Source of the DNA: Actinophytocola sp.
GTDB taxonomy: Bacteria; Actinomycetota; Actinomycetes; Mycobacteriales; Pseudonocardiaceae
Assembly: GCA_009377475.1 (NCBI GenBank)
Contig: WHTY01000047.1
Coordinates: forward strand, 1-36,720
Reading direction: 5' to 3'
DNA: 36,720 bases
The translations under genes were made by a program, and so were the position numbers. The notes below the pieces were generated by a model that was not told the DNA's origin, did not search any database, and saw only the letters and a program-made list of their open reading frames with translations. Shown here one piece after another: positions 1 through 8,009 of the stretch (its first letter is position 1; every line of letters begins with the position of its first letter).

Positions 1-1
1 C

Positions 2-142
2 TGCCACCGGCTCGTGCACCACGCAGGCTGGACAATCCACATGGCCACCGACGGCAGGCCCGAATGCCTGCCGCCCGAATGGCTGGATCCGACACGCCAA
101 CCACGACGGTTCACCGCACCCCACACCGAACCCATCGGCTAG
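2..142 (+). CDS. HNH endonuclease, DUF222/13E12 type (C-terminal fragment)
   Basis: Only the last 46 codons and a TAG stop lie in the window. The frame opens with CHRLVHHAGWTI and continues through a P-E-C-L-P-P-E-W-L-D-P segment. This is the usual tail of the actinobacterial DUF222-HNH proteins, where the HNH histidines sit in a C-x-x-H-H-R-L-V-H context followed by G-W and P-x-W-x-D-P. These proteins occur in many copies in Mycobacterium and Pseudonocardiaceae genomes and are presumed to be mobile or selfish nucleases; their function is not established. The start and the DUF222 domain are outside the window, so intactness cannot be judged. The 105 nt to the next gene hold nothing I can name. 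Confidence 0.8.
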   Translation, partial: CHRLVHHAGWTIHMATDGRPECLPPEWLDPTRQPRRFTAPHTEPIG

Positions 143-247
143 GGCGGACCACGCGGCGAGCGGGCCACCGCGGACGCGCACAACCACACACCGGCCCACC
201 GCGACCAGCACCGCTGGCCGCGGCACAGCCGCGCGCTCAGGTGCGCG

Positions 248-1318
248 TCAGGGGGTCTCGACCTGGTACTTCGGCGGGTCGGCCTCGACCACGGTGATCG
301 CCACGTCTTTCTGCTCACCGTCGATGGTGACGGTGCAGGTGAAGGTGTGGCCTTGCTCCACCGGCTGATCGGCGGGACACGACGCGCTGCCCGCGTCGAA
401 CTCGACGTCTTCCTGCGTCAAGATCTGCTCGACACCGTCCTCAACAGCGGCGGCGTCGAAGACCTTGTCCTTGAAGAAGAACCCGGGCGCGATGAAACCC
501 AGCACCAACACAACGGCGACAAGCAGCACCAGCACGCCGATGCCGATGACCAGCGGCGCCTTCGACTTCTTCTGCTGCTCCGGCTCCATCCCGGGCGGGT
601 ACTGCCCGAAACCACCGGGCTGCCCGCTCGGCGGGAACGTCCCGCCCGGCTGGCCCGGCTGACCATAAGGCGCGCCGTACGGCTGCTGCGCCCACTGCTG
701 GCCCCACTGGTCCTGCCCCGGCTGCCCCGGCTGGCCGGGCGGGGCCCAGGGCTGAGGCTGCGGCCCGCTGGGCGGGAAGGTCCCACCCGGCTGCTGGGGC
801 TGCGGCCCGCTCGGTGGGAAGGTGCCGCCCGGCTGCGGCTGGCCGTACGGCTGCTGCGCCCACTGCTCCTGACCCCATTGCTCCTGGCCGGGCTGCGGGT
901 AACCGGCAGGGTACTGCGCCCACTGCTGGCCCCACTGGTCCTGCCCCGGCTGGCCGTAGGGCTGCTGCGCCCACTGCTCCTGACCGGGCTGGGCCGGTTG
1001 GCCGTACCCAGGGGCAGGCCCGCTGCCCGCCTGCTGACCACCTGTCTGGTCGCCGTAGGGCTGCTGCGCCCACTGCTCCTGACCGGGCTGGGCCGGTTGG
1101 CCGTACCCAGGGGCAGGCCCGCTGCCCGCCTGCTGACCACCCGTCTGGTCGCCGTAGGGCTGTTGCCCCCACTGCTCCTGACCGGGCTGGGCCGGTTGGC
1201 CGTACCCAGGGGCAGGCCCGCTGCCCGCCTGCTGACCACCCGTCTGGTCGCCGTAGGGCTGTTGCCCCCACTGCTGCGGGTCTTGCTGCGGGTCGCTGCC
1301 GCCATACGGCGTGCTCAT
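248..1318 (-). CDS. DUF4333 single-pass membrane protein with Gln/Pro/Gly-rich repeat head
   Basis: A 356-residue protein. Residues 1 to about 255 are low-complexity, rich in Gln, Pro, Gly, Tyr and Trp, and carry a 33-residue unit ([10 protein letters not shown]...) repeated three times, then degenerate QWAQQPYG and GGTFPPSG repeats. One membrane segment follows ([20 protein letters not shown]), then [10 protein letters not shown] and a DUF4333 domain with two Cys (ASCP, FTCTV) that probably form a disulfide outside the cell. The start is the ATG at 1316-1318 because GGAGG lies 3 nt upstream; a longer frame to 1378 lacks such support. DUF4333 has no assigned biochemical role. The architecture resembles the three proteins at 15.8-18.0 kb. 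Confidence 0.85.
   Translation of the reverse strand: MSTPYGGSDPQQDPQQWGQQPYGDQTGGQQAGSGPAPGYGQPAQPGQEQWGQQPYGDQTGGQQAGSGPAPGYGQPAQPGQEQWAQQPYGDQTGGQQAGSGPAPGYGQPAQPGQEQWAQQPYGQPGQDQWGQQWAQYPAGYPQPGQEQWGQEQWAQQPYGQPQPGGTFPPSGPQPQQPGGTFPPSGPQPQPWAPPGQPGQPGQDQWGQQWAQQPYGAPYGQPGQPGGTFPPSGQPGGFGQYPPGMEPEQQKKSKAPLVIGIGVLVLLVAVVLVLGFIAPGFFFKDKVFDAAAVEDGVEQILTQEDVEFDAGSASCPADQPVEQGHTFTCTVTIDGEQKDVAITVVEADPPKYQVETP
973..1269 (-). repeat. 99-bp tandem repeat, three copies, inside the DUF4333 gene
   Basis: Near-identical copies begin at 973, 1072 and 1171, exactly 99 bp apart. Each encodes 33 residues, so copy number can change without a frameshift. The copies differ at only a few positions (for example tgcgcc versus tgccccc near the QWA/QWG codons), which points to recent duplication or continuing homogenisation. 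Confidence 0.9.
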
Positions 1319-1369
1319 TGTGTCCTCCGCCAAGTGCCACGTTCGTCGCCTGGGTGATCCAACCACACC

Positions 1370-1407
1370 ACGGGGCATACGCCCAGCCTCCCCGGCATAC
1401 GCCCCGT
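1370..1407 (-). terminator. hairpin downstream of helY
   Basis: On the minus strand, arms of 14 nt (1394-1407 and 1370-1383) pair with two G-U wobbles around a 10-nt loop, starting about 15 nt after the helY stop. No U-tract follows, which is common for actinobacterial terminators. The site also lies upstream of the DUF4333 gene start at 1318. Confidence 0.5.
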
Positions 1408-1421
1408 CCTACTCATATCAC

Positions 1422-4193
1422 TCAGACGTTGCCTGCCGCGACAACTCCGCGTCGCAGAGACCGCGCCGCCGAGCCAGCGGCCGCGCCGACCGGGTCCGCC
1501 TTGCCGAGCACGTCCCTTAGCTGCTCAAGCATGTCGATCACCTGACGGCACCAACGCACGAAGTCACCGGCTGACAGTTCCTGGCCGTTCTGCTCCGCCG
1601 TGGTGAGCACCTTCTCCAACGACTCGCCGCGCGCCCACCGATACACCGGCCACGCGAATCCGGCGTCGGGCTCGCGGGTGCGGCCGAGCCGATGCCTGCG
1701 TTCGTCGTCGACCAACTCGGCCCACAGCGCCGCCGTGCGCTGCCAGGCGTCGCTCACCGCGCCCGCGGGCAGGCGCGGCTCCCCCGCGCTGTCCCGGCGC
1801 GCCTCGAACACCAGCGTGGACACCACGGCGGCCAGCTCGGCGGGTTGCAGGTCGCGCCACAGTTCGTGCCGCACGCATTCCGCCGCGAGCAGGTCGGACT
1901 CGCTGTAGATCCGGGTCAGCCGCGTGCCGTCGTCGGTCACGGTGTTGCCGTCCGCTGCGAGGTAGCCGCGCTCGGTGAGCAGCGCCCGGATCCGGTCGAA
2001 CGCTCGCACCAGCGAGTGCGTCGTCGCGGCGACCTTCTCCTCCAGCTTGCGGTTCTCCGCGACCAGACGTTCGTAGCGCTCCACCCAGCGCAGGCGGGCC
2101 TCCCGGTCCGGTAGCCCGTGCGCGGAATGCGAGCGCAGCGCCTTGCGCAGGCTGACCAGCTCGGGATCGGAGTTGGCGTCCCCGCGCTGCTTGCGCCGCC
2201 GTCCCGGCGCGACGATGCCGCTGTCCCGCAGATGCGACGCGATGTCGCGGCGGGTCTTGGGCGAGCGCAGCTCCACCCGCTTCGGCAGCCGGATGTGGCC
2301 GAGCTTGTCCACCGGCGCGGGGAAGTCGGACGCCGACAGCGGCCCGGACCAGCGATCCTCGGTCACCACGATCGGCCGGGGCTCGGCCACCGGGTCCAGG
2401 CCGGGGTCGACGACCACCGCGATGCCAGCGCGCCTGCCGGACGGCACCGCGATCACGTCGCCCTTGCGCAGCTGCTCCAGCGAGCGCGCCGTCTCCTGCC
2501 GCCGCGACGCGGTGTTCTGCTTGGCGAGCACCTTCTCCCGGTCGGAGATCCGCTTGCGCAGTGCCGCGTAGTCGCGCAGGTCGTCGAAGTCGGCGGCAAC
2601 GGCCTCGGCGTAGCCCGCAAGGGCCTCCTTGTTGCGCTCGATCTTGCGGGACAGCCCGACGACCGAACGATCGGCCTGGAACTGGGCGAACGACTGCTCG
2701 AGCAGCTCCCGCGCCTCAGCGGCTCCCACCTGCGCGACCAGGTTGACGGCCATGTTGTAGCCGGGCCGGAACGACGACCGCAGCGGATAGGTCCGGGTGG
2801 AGGCGAGCCCGGCGACCTGCTTCGGGTCGATATCGGGCTGCCACAGCACGACGGCATGGCCTTCGACGTCGATGCCGCGCCGCCCCGCGCGTCCGGTGAG
2901 CTGGGTGTACTCGCCGGGCGTGAGGTCGACATGCGCCTCGCCGTTGTACTTGACCAGCCGTTCCAGCACGACGGTGCGGGCGGGCATGTTGATCCCGAGC
3001 GCCAGCGTCTCGGTCGCGAACACGGCCTTCACCAGGCCCCGGACGAACAGCTCCTCGACCGTCTCCTTGAACGCGGGCAGCAGCCCGGCGTGGTGGGCGG
3101 CGATGCCGCGTTCCAGTGCGTCGCGCCACTCCCAGTAGCCGAGCACGCCGAGATCGCTCTCCGGCAGGTCGCGGGTGCGTTCGTCGATGATCTCGCGGGC
3201 CAGCTCCACCTCGTCGGGGCCGTTGAGCCGCAGACCAGCGCGGCAGCACTGGTCCACGGCGGCGTCACAGCCTGCGCGGGAGAAGATGAACACGATCGCG
3301 GGCAGCAGGCCGTCGCGATCCAACCGGCCAATGACGTCGACCCGCGACGGCGGCCGGTAGCGCGGCCCGCGCGGGTAGCTGCCACGTTTGCGGTTCCTAC
3401 CCCGCAGCGCGGCTGGCCCGTACGCCCTGCCGATTTCCTGCGCTTTACGCAGCAGCGACGGGTTGATGCGGTCGTGCCGCGCGTCGTCGCTGGCGGGATC
3501 GTCGGCTTTCTCGGCGAACAGGTCGAACAGCCGATTGCCGATCATCATATGCTGCCACAGCGGCACCGGCCGGTGCTCGTCGACGACGACGGTGGTGTCG
3601 CCCCGGACCGTGACCAGCCAGTCGCCGAACTCCTCGGCGTTGCTGACCGTCGCGGAGAGCCCGACGACGCGGACGTACTCCGGCAGGTGCAGGATGACTT
3701 CCTCCCACACCGCGCCCCGGAACCGGTCCGCGAGGTAGTGGATCTCGTCCATCACGACGTAGCCGAGGTCGGTGATCGTGGACGAGCCCGCGTACAGCAT
3801 GTTGCGCAGCACTTCGGTGGTCATCACCACGATCTGCGCGTTGCCGTTGATGGAGACGTCGCCGGTGAGCAACCCGACGCTGTCGGCGTCGTAGCGGGCA
3901 ACCAGCTCGGTGTACTTCTGGTTCGACAGCGCCTTGATGGGCGTGGTGTAGAAGCACTTGCGCCCCTCGGACAGCGCGAGGTGCACCGCGAACTCGCCCA
4001 CCACGGTCTTGCCCGCGCCGGTCGGCGCGCAGACCAGCACACCGTGCCCGTCCTCCAGCGCCTCACAGCCCTGGCGCTGGAACGGGTCGAAGTCGAAGGC
4101 CGCGGCCGCTTGGAACGCCGTGAGCTGGGGATACGCCGAACGGCGGCGTGCTTCGGTGTACGCGGCGGCAGGAGACGTCAGTCGGTCAGCCAC
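1422..4193 (-). CDS. helY: Ski2/Mtr4-like DEAD/DEAH-box RNA helicase HelY
   Basis: A 923-residue superfamily 2 helicase. Visible motifs are Walker A APTGAGKT (56-63), TTPIKALSNQK (83-93), DEIH (149-152), SAT (180-182) and motif VI QLTGRAGRRG around residue 430. A long C-terminal region carries the DSHCT-type helical domain seen in Ski2/Mtr4 proteins. Family members unwind RNA 3' to 5'; the substrate of bacterial HelY is not well defined. It is the last gene of the minus-strand run after tatA-tatC, as in M. tuberculosis (Rv2092c-Rv2094c). The start is the GTG at 4191-4193, with no clear Shine-Dalgarno sequence, so it may use coupling or a weak site. Length matches the family. Confidence 0.93.
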   Translation of the reverse strand: MADRLTSPAAAYTEARRRSAYPQLTAFQAAAAFDFDPFQRQGCEALEDGHGVLVCAPTGAGKTVVGEFAVHLALSEGRKCFYTTPIKALSNQKYTELVARYDADSVGLLTGDVSINGNAQIVVMTTEVLRNMLYAGSSTITDLGYVVMDEIHYLADRFRGAVWEEVILHLPEYVRVVGLSATVSNAEEFGDWLVTVRGDTTVVVDEHRPVPLWQHMMIGNRLFDLFAEKADDPASDDARHDRINPSLLRKAQEIGRAYGPAALRGRNRKRGSYPRGPRYRPPSRVDVIGRLDRDGLLPAIVFIFSRAGCDAAVDQCCRAGLRLNGPDEVELAREIIDERTRDLPESDLGVLGYWEWRDALERGIAAHHAGLLPAFKETVEELFVRGLVKAVFATETLALGINMPARTVVLERLVKYNGEAHVDLTPGEYTQLTGRAGRRGIDVEGHAVVLWQPDIDPKQVAGLASTRTYPLRSSFRPGYNMAVNLVAQVGAAEARELLEQSFAQFQADRSVVGLSRKIERNKEALAGYAEAVAADFDDLRDYAALRKRISDREKVLAKQNTASRRQETARSLEQLRKGDVIAVPSGRRAGIAVVVDPGLDPVAEPRPIVVTEDRWSGPLSASDFPAPVDKLGHIRLPKRVELRSPKTRRDIASHLRDSGIVAPGRRRKQRGDANSDPELVSLRKALRSHSAHGLPDREARLRWVERYERLVAENRKLEEKVAATTHSLVRAFDRIRALLTERGYLAADGNTVTDDGTRLTRIYSESDLLAAECVRHELWRDLQPAELAAVVSTLVFEARRDSAGEPRLPAGAVSDAWQRTAALWAELVDDERRHRLGRTREPDAGFAWPVYRWARGESLEKVLTTAEQNGQELSAGDFVRWCRQVIDMLEQLRDVLGKADPVGAAAGSAARSLRRGVVAAGNV

Positions 4194-4276
4194 GTGGCCA
4201 GGGTTTCACATTCGCCGCCGACCGCGCATGCGGAATCCCGGCTCGCTCGCGGGGGCCACCACCGGACGCGCAGCCA

Positions 4277-5290
4277 TCAGGTGACGTCGTCCGTGCTGCC
4301 GCCATCGGCGCTGCCCCGCGAGGCACTGCCACGCGCGCCGCCCCGGCGCTCACCTGCCCCCTCGTCGGGATCGCCGTCGGCGCCGCTCGGCTGGTACTCG
4401 AACGCGGCAGCCTCGTCGTCGGAGAGCGAGTCCCAGCCGAGTTCCTCCCGCCGCCGGTCCAGCTTCCTGTCGTGCACCCGCGTGATCTGGATCGCCATCT
4501 CGAACAGCAGTACCAACGCGAGCGCCAGCGCCAGCATGGAGAACGGGTCGGCTGGCGTGATGATCGCGGCGAACACGAACATCGCCATGATGATCCCGCG
4601 CCGCCAGCGTTTCAGCTGCTCGTACCGGACGACGCCGACCCGGTTGAGCATCACGATCAGCAGCGGCACCTCGAAGCTCACCCCGAAGACGATCAGCAGG
4701 GTGAGGATGAACGAGATGTACTTCGACCCGGTGAGCGCGGTCGCGAAGTTCTCAGCGCCGATGCCGACCAGCATGTGCAGCGCGAACGGCGTGATCAGAT
4801 ACGCGAGCACCGCACCCGCCGCGAACAGCAGCGAGGCCAGCGTCACGAACACCCGCGCGTACTTGCGCTCGCTCGAGTACAGCCCCGGCGCGATGAACGC
4901 CCAGAACTGGTACAGCCAGAACGGGGCGAACAGCACCGCACCCGCGGCGATACCGACCTTGAGGCGGATCATGAACGCCTCGAACGGTTCGGTCTGCAGC
5001 AGCTGGCACTGCTTGCCGCCACCGAAGTCGACAAGCATCTCCGACGGCAGGCCACAGTACGGCCCCCGGATCAGATCACCCAGCGAGGGAAACGTGGCGA
5101 CGCCGCTGTCGAACCAAATGAACCCGATGATGCCCCCCGCGATGATCGCGAGCAGGGCATAGGAGAGCCGCCGCCGGAACTCGTAGACGTGTTCGATCAG
5201 CGTCATCGTGCCGTCGGGATTGTGCCGACGGCTGCGCTTGCGTCGCTTGTTGCGGCGACCGGGGCGCTCGGAGGTCACAGGCTCCGCCAC
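4277..5290 (-). CDS. tatC: Sec-independent translocase subunit TatC
   Basis: A 337-residue multi-spanning protein of the twin-arginine export pathway. With TatB/TatA, TatC recognises RR signal peptides. The TatC core starts at MTLIEHVYEFRRRL (about residue 29), and the conserved TEPFEAFMIRLK segment between TM1 and TM2 is present. About six hydrophobic segments follow, including FAPFWLYQFWAFIAPGL. The first 28 residues are strongly basic (RRNKRRKRSRRH) and the last about 60 are acidic and Gly/Ser-rich; both are typical extensions in actinobacteria. The start is a GTG at 5288-5290; the internal ATG at TMTLIEH is the alternative. It lies 64 nt after tatA and 83 nt before helY. Confidence 0.95.
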   Translation of the reverse strand: MAEPVTSERPGRRNKRRKRSRRHNPDGTMTLIEHVYEFRRRLSYALLAIIAGGIIGFIWFDSGVATFPSLGDLIRGPYCGLPSEMLVDFGGGKQCQLLQTEPFEAFMIRLKVGIAAGAVLFAPFWLYQFWAFIAPGLYSSERKYARVFVTLASLLFAAGAVLAYLITPFALHMLVGIGAENFATALTGSKYISFILTLLIVFGVSFEVPLLIVMLNRVGVVRYEQLKRWRRGIIMAMFVFAAIITPADPFSMLALALALVLLFEMAIQITRVHDRKLDRRREELGWDSLSDDEAAAFEYQPSGADGDPDEGAGERRGGARGSASRGSADGGSTDDVT

Positions 5291-5354
5291 CGAATCTGGT
5301 TCCGTTCTCTCGCGCGTGGGTGGTGCTTACGGGGTGATGCAGGCGCGCCGGCGC

Positions 5355-5699
5355 CTAGCTGGCGTTCTTGTGCGTCTGGTCCTGCTGCTTCAGCTCGTCG
5401 AGCTGCCGCTGCAGGTCAGTCACCCGCTGGTCGTCCGTGGTGCTCTCGGTGGCGCCGCTGCCGTCCGTCAACTGCTTGCTGTCGGGGTTGGTCGTGCTGG
5501 TCGTGCTGGTCGTGTTGGTCGTGTCCGACGCACGCGACGACGACTCGTCCTCGTCTTCGCGCAGCCCCTTCGTCTCGGCCTTCAGGATCTTCAGCGACCT
5601 GCCAACGCCGCGCGCCGCGTCCGGCAGCTTCTTCGCGCCGAACAGCAGGATCATCACGGCCAGCAGAATGGCCAGGTGCCACGGTGACAACGAACCCAT
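5355..5699 (-). CDS. tatA: Sec-independent translocase subunit TatA
   Basis: A 114-residue protein with the TatA/TatB pattern: one N-terminal TM helix (LSPWHLAILLAVMILLFGAKKLPD), an FGxKKLPD hinge and an amphipathic helix (ARGVGRSLKILKAETKG), then an acidic and Thr/Ser-rich tail. The FGAKKLPDAARGVG stretch favours TatA over TatB. The ATG at 5697-5699 has GGAGGG about 7 nt upstream. The tail contains Thr-Thr-Ser/Asn repeats from a 9-bp DNA repeat (gtcgtgctg, 5490-5525), so its length may vary between strains. A short hairpin (5341-5356, 6-bp stem) begins at the stop codon, between tatA and tatC. Confidence 0.93.
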   Translation of the reverse strand: MGSLSPWHLAILLAVMILLFGAKKLPDAARGVGRSLKILKAETKGLREDEDESSSRASDTTNTTSTTSTTNPDSKQLTDGSGATESTTDDQRVTDLQRQLDELKQQDQTHKNAS

Positions 5700-5737
5700 G
5701 GTGGCCCTCCTCTCATGTAGTCACGGACCAGTCTACG

Positions 5738-5752
5738 ACCCCGCGGCGGGGT
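5738..5752 (-). terminator. short GC hairpin after the small membrane protein gene
   Basis: ACCCCG / CGGGGT with a 3-nt loop, 1 nt beyond the TGA stop of the gene ending at 5754 and upstream of tatA. Its position directly after a stop codon supports that small ORF as real. It is short and has no U-tract, so termination strength is uncertain. Confidence 0.35.
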
Positions 5753-5753
5753 G

Positions 5754-6002
5754 TCACGTGTACGGAGCCGCCCTATCCGACTTTGGCCACCGTTGGTGCA
5801 ACGCGATCTGCAGCGCGGCCATGCGCGCCTTGAGCAGCATCAGCTCGCCGCGCCACACCTTGCGCACCGCCGTGCCCACCCTGCTGCACCGCCGCACGGA
5901 TCGCACGACATGTAACACGACGACGGCGAACGCGATGCCACCGGCAAGCAACAACACGGCGCTGACGAGGTAACCGTTGGCTGGATCGAGCACGGTGATC
6001 AC
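5754..6002 (-). CDS. small single-pass membrane protein, function unknown
   Basis: An 82-residue product that I do not recognise. After VITVLDPANG it has one strong membrane segment (YLVSAVLLLAGGIAFAVVVLHVV), then a basic amphipathic tail (RSVRRCSRVGTAVRKVWRGELMLLKARMAALQIALHQRW). This pattern is protein-like, unlike the neighbouring antisense frames. The GTG at 6000-6002 is 1 nt after the pafC TAA stop, so translation is probably coupled. A second GTG at 5991-5993 has AAGGTGAT upstream and may be the true start (79 residues). It lies between pafC and tatA in the same orientation. Nothing in the sequence shows that it acts with Tat or the proteasome. Confidence 0.65.
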   Translation of the reverse strand: MITVLDPANGYLVSAVLLLAGGIAFAVVVLHVVRSVRRCSRVGTAVRKVWRGELMLLKARMAALQIALHQRWPKSDRAAPYT

Positions 6003-6003
6003 C

Positions 6004-6984
6004 TTAGCCAGCCTGGCAAGTCGTGAGCGCGCTGGCCCGCGCGACACCGGCAGCAGCCCGCTCGCGCACCCGCCGCGCCAGCTGGGCGGGCTCCTCGACG
6101 GCGATCTCGCCGCCCATGCCAAGCACCACCCGGACCAGCCAGCTCTCGTCGCCGTAGCGCATCCGTACCCGTAGCCTGCCGCCGTCGAGCTCGGCCAGCT
6201 CCTCGCAGGAGTAGTACTCGGCGACCCAGCGGGCGTCCGGCGCAAGCACCAGCACGGCTTCCGGCTGGCCCGGCCGGGCCGCGAACAAGCCGTCGGTGAC
6301 GTCGTGCCGCTCGGCGTCGCGCGGCGGCGTCGCCGGTTCGTCCCGCACCTCGATCGCGTCGATGCGGTCCAGCCGGAACAGCCGCACCGCGTCGGCGCGA
6401 CGGCACCAGGCCTCCAGGTAGCTGTTGCCCTCGACGATCAGCAGCCGCATCGGGTCGACGACGCGGTCGCTGATCCGGTCGGCGGACGCGGTGTAGTAGG
6501 TCATCCGCAGCGCTCGCTCCTGGGTGAGCGCGCGCTGCACCTCCTTGCGGGTCGCCGCCGTGCGCTCGGCCTCCCGCACGCCGAGACCGACGACCACCCC
6601 GGCAGGCTGCGCCTCCCCCGCGGCGGCTTCGATCTTGGCGATGGCGCGCCGCACCGCGTCGCCGTCGGCGACACCGGGGGTCTCCGCCAGCGCCCGCAGC
6701 GCCACCAGCATCGCGGTGGCCTCCCCGCCGGTCAGCCGCAGCGGACGGCGCATGCCAGCGTCGTAGGTGACGGTCACGGTGTCGCCCTCGAACGACAGGT
6801 CGATCAGGTCACCAGGGCCGTAGCCGGGCAGCCCGCACATCCAGAGCAGCTCAAGGTCCTTGCGGAGCTGCTTGCCGGTGACGCCGAAGTCGGCGGCGGC
6901 CTCCTCGATGTCGATGCCCGGCCGCGCCAGCAGATACGGCACCAGCGCGAGCAGCCGAGGCATCCTGGCCCCGACGGATTTCAT
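6004..6984 (-). CDS. pafC: WYL-domain transcriptional regulator PafC
   Basis: A 326-residue protein. The N-terminal segment MPRLLALVPYLLARPGIDIEEAAADFGVTGKQLRKDLELLW is a winged-helix HTH, the middle holds the WYL domain (MRLLIVEGNSYLEAWCRRADAVRLFRLDRI) and a C-terminal WCX domain follows. In mycobacteria PafB and PafC form a heterodimer that activates DNA-damage genes independently of LexA. They were first named for their link to the proteasome accessory gene pafA. The ATG at 6982-6984 overlaps the pafB TGA by 4 nt (ATGA), so the pair is translationally coupled, as a heterodimer would require. Confidence 0.93.
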   Translation of the reverse strand: MKSVGARMPRLLALVPYLLARPGIDIEEAAADFGVTGKQLRKDLELLWMCGLPGYGPGDLIDLSFEGDTVTVTYDAGMRRPLRLTGGEATAMLVALRALAETPGVADGDAVRRAIAKIEAAAGEAQPAGVVVGLGVREAERTAATRKEVQRALTQERALRMTYYTASADRISDRVVDPMRLLIVEGNSYLEAWCRRADAVRLFRLDRIDAIEVRDEPATPPRDAERHDVTDGLFAARPGQPEAVLVLAPDARWVAEYYSCEELAELDGGRLRVRMRYGDESWLVRVVLGMGGEIAVEEPAQLARRVRERAAAGVARASALTTCQAG

Positions 6985-7994
6985 GCCGTGCTCCTTCCCC
7001 CCTCGTGCGGTATCCCCTCGGCCCCGACGCCCTCGGCCAGCACGATCAGCCGTTCGTGCACCGCCTTGGCCAGCACGTCCGGTTCCAGCACCAGCACGTC
7101 CGGCCCGTAGCCCGCGATCCAGCGGGCGAGGCTGTCCGGGTAGTAGACGTCGAGCTCCAGTTCGTCGCCCGCGACACCGTCGACCACGCGCTTGCCGACG
7201 ACCTTCGCACCGCGCCGGATGCCGGCGGCCGTCCCCTCGGCGACCCACAACCGGGCGGTGGCGACCGGTGCCTGGTCCGATGTGGCGCTGCCCGCCACGA
7301 TCTCCAGCAGGTTGGCCTCGGCCGGTCGCCGCACCTCGCCCGGCTCGCCGATCGGCGTGACGGTTCCGGTCACCCGGGACAGCCGGAAGCAGCGGGTGGC
7401 GGCACGGTCGCGGTCGTGCCCGACGGCGTACCACCTGCCCCGCCAGGAGACAACGCCCCACGGCTCCAGCGTGCGTTCCCGCCGCTCGGCAGCCCCGGCG
7501 CGGCGGTACTCGAAGCGGACCGGCCTGCCCTCGCGCACGGCTGCCAGCATCGGCGCGAACGCCGCCTCGGTGCGCACCCGCGGCTGGATCGGCGCCCTGG
7601 CGGACTCGTCGATCTCCACCCCGGCCGCCCGCAGCTTGACCAGCGCGCCGTGCGCCTGCCCGGTCAGCTCGGGCGAGTCCCACAGCCGCACCGCGAGACC
7701 GACGGCGGCTGCCTCGTCCGGCGCGAGGTCGACTTCGCCCAGCTCGTAGTCCCTGCGGGCGATGCGGTAGCCGTCGACGTTGTCGAACGCCGAGTTGCGA
7801 CCGGTCTCGATCGGGATGCCGAGCTCGCGCAGCTCACCCTTGTCGCGCTCGAACATCCGGAAGAACGCCTCGTCGCTCGGCGCGTCGGCGTAGCCTCCCA
7901 CGATGCCTCGGATGCGCTCGGCGGTCAGGTACTGACGGGTCGAGAGCAGCGCCAGTACCAGATTCACCAAACGTTCAGCACGGGCGGTGGACAC
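6981..7994 (-). CDS. pafB: WYL-domain transcriptional regulator PafB
   Basis: A 337-residue paralogue of PafC. The HTH lies at about residues 5-60 (RLVNLVLALLSTRQYLTAERIRGIVGGY; FERDKGELRELGIPIET), with the WYL domain at about 145-205 (GRPVRFEYRRAG; WGVVSWRGRWYAVGHDRDRAATRCFRLSRV) and a C-terminal WCX region with the YYPDSLARWIAGYG motif. It is the partner of PafC. The GTG at 7992-7994 is 15 nt after the pafA stop, placing pafA-pafB-pafC in one transcription unit. Length fits the family. Confidence 0.93.
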   Translation of the reverse strand: MSTARAERLVNLVLALLSTRQYLTAERIRGIVGGYADAPSDEAFFRMFERDKGELRELGIPIETGRNSAFDNVDGYRIARRDYELGEVDLAPDEAAAVGLAVRLWDSPELTGQAHGALVKLRAAGVEIDESARAPIQPRVRTEAAFAPMLAAVREGRPVRFEYRRAGAAERRERTLEPWGVVSWRGRWYAVGHDRDRAATRCFRLSRVTGTVTPIGEPGEVRRPAEANLLEIVAGSATSDQAPVATARLWVAEGTAAGIRRGAKVVGKRVVDGVAGDELELDVYYPDSLARWIAGYGPDVLVLEPDVLAKAVHERLIVLAEGVGAEGIPHEGGRSTA

Positions 7995-8009
7995 GAATCC
8001 GACTGTAGC

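Noticed and set aside
347..1357. Plus-strand 336-codon ORF and other frames over the DUF4333 repeats
   Set aside because: The periodic 99-bp DNA repeat keeps several frames open. Only the minus-strand frame gives a TM segment, a DUF4333 domain and a proper ribosome-binding site.
2118..5162. 1014-codon plus-strand ORF antisense to helY and tatC
   Set aside because: The opposite strand encodes clear HelY and TatC with all motifs. The plus-strand translation is Arg/Pro/Gln-rich shadow sequence typical of high-GC DNA.
4148..5833. 561-codon plus-strand ORF across tatC and tatA
   Set aside because: Contains long His/Arg/Gln stretches from reversed codons and spans two real genes and their gaps.
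6004..7683. 559-codon minus-strand ORF that includes PafC as its C terminus
   Set aside because: The extra N-terminal part is an out-of-frame reading of pafB. PafC starts at the ATGA overlap at 6984.
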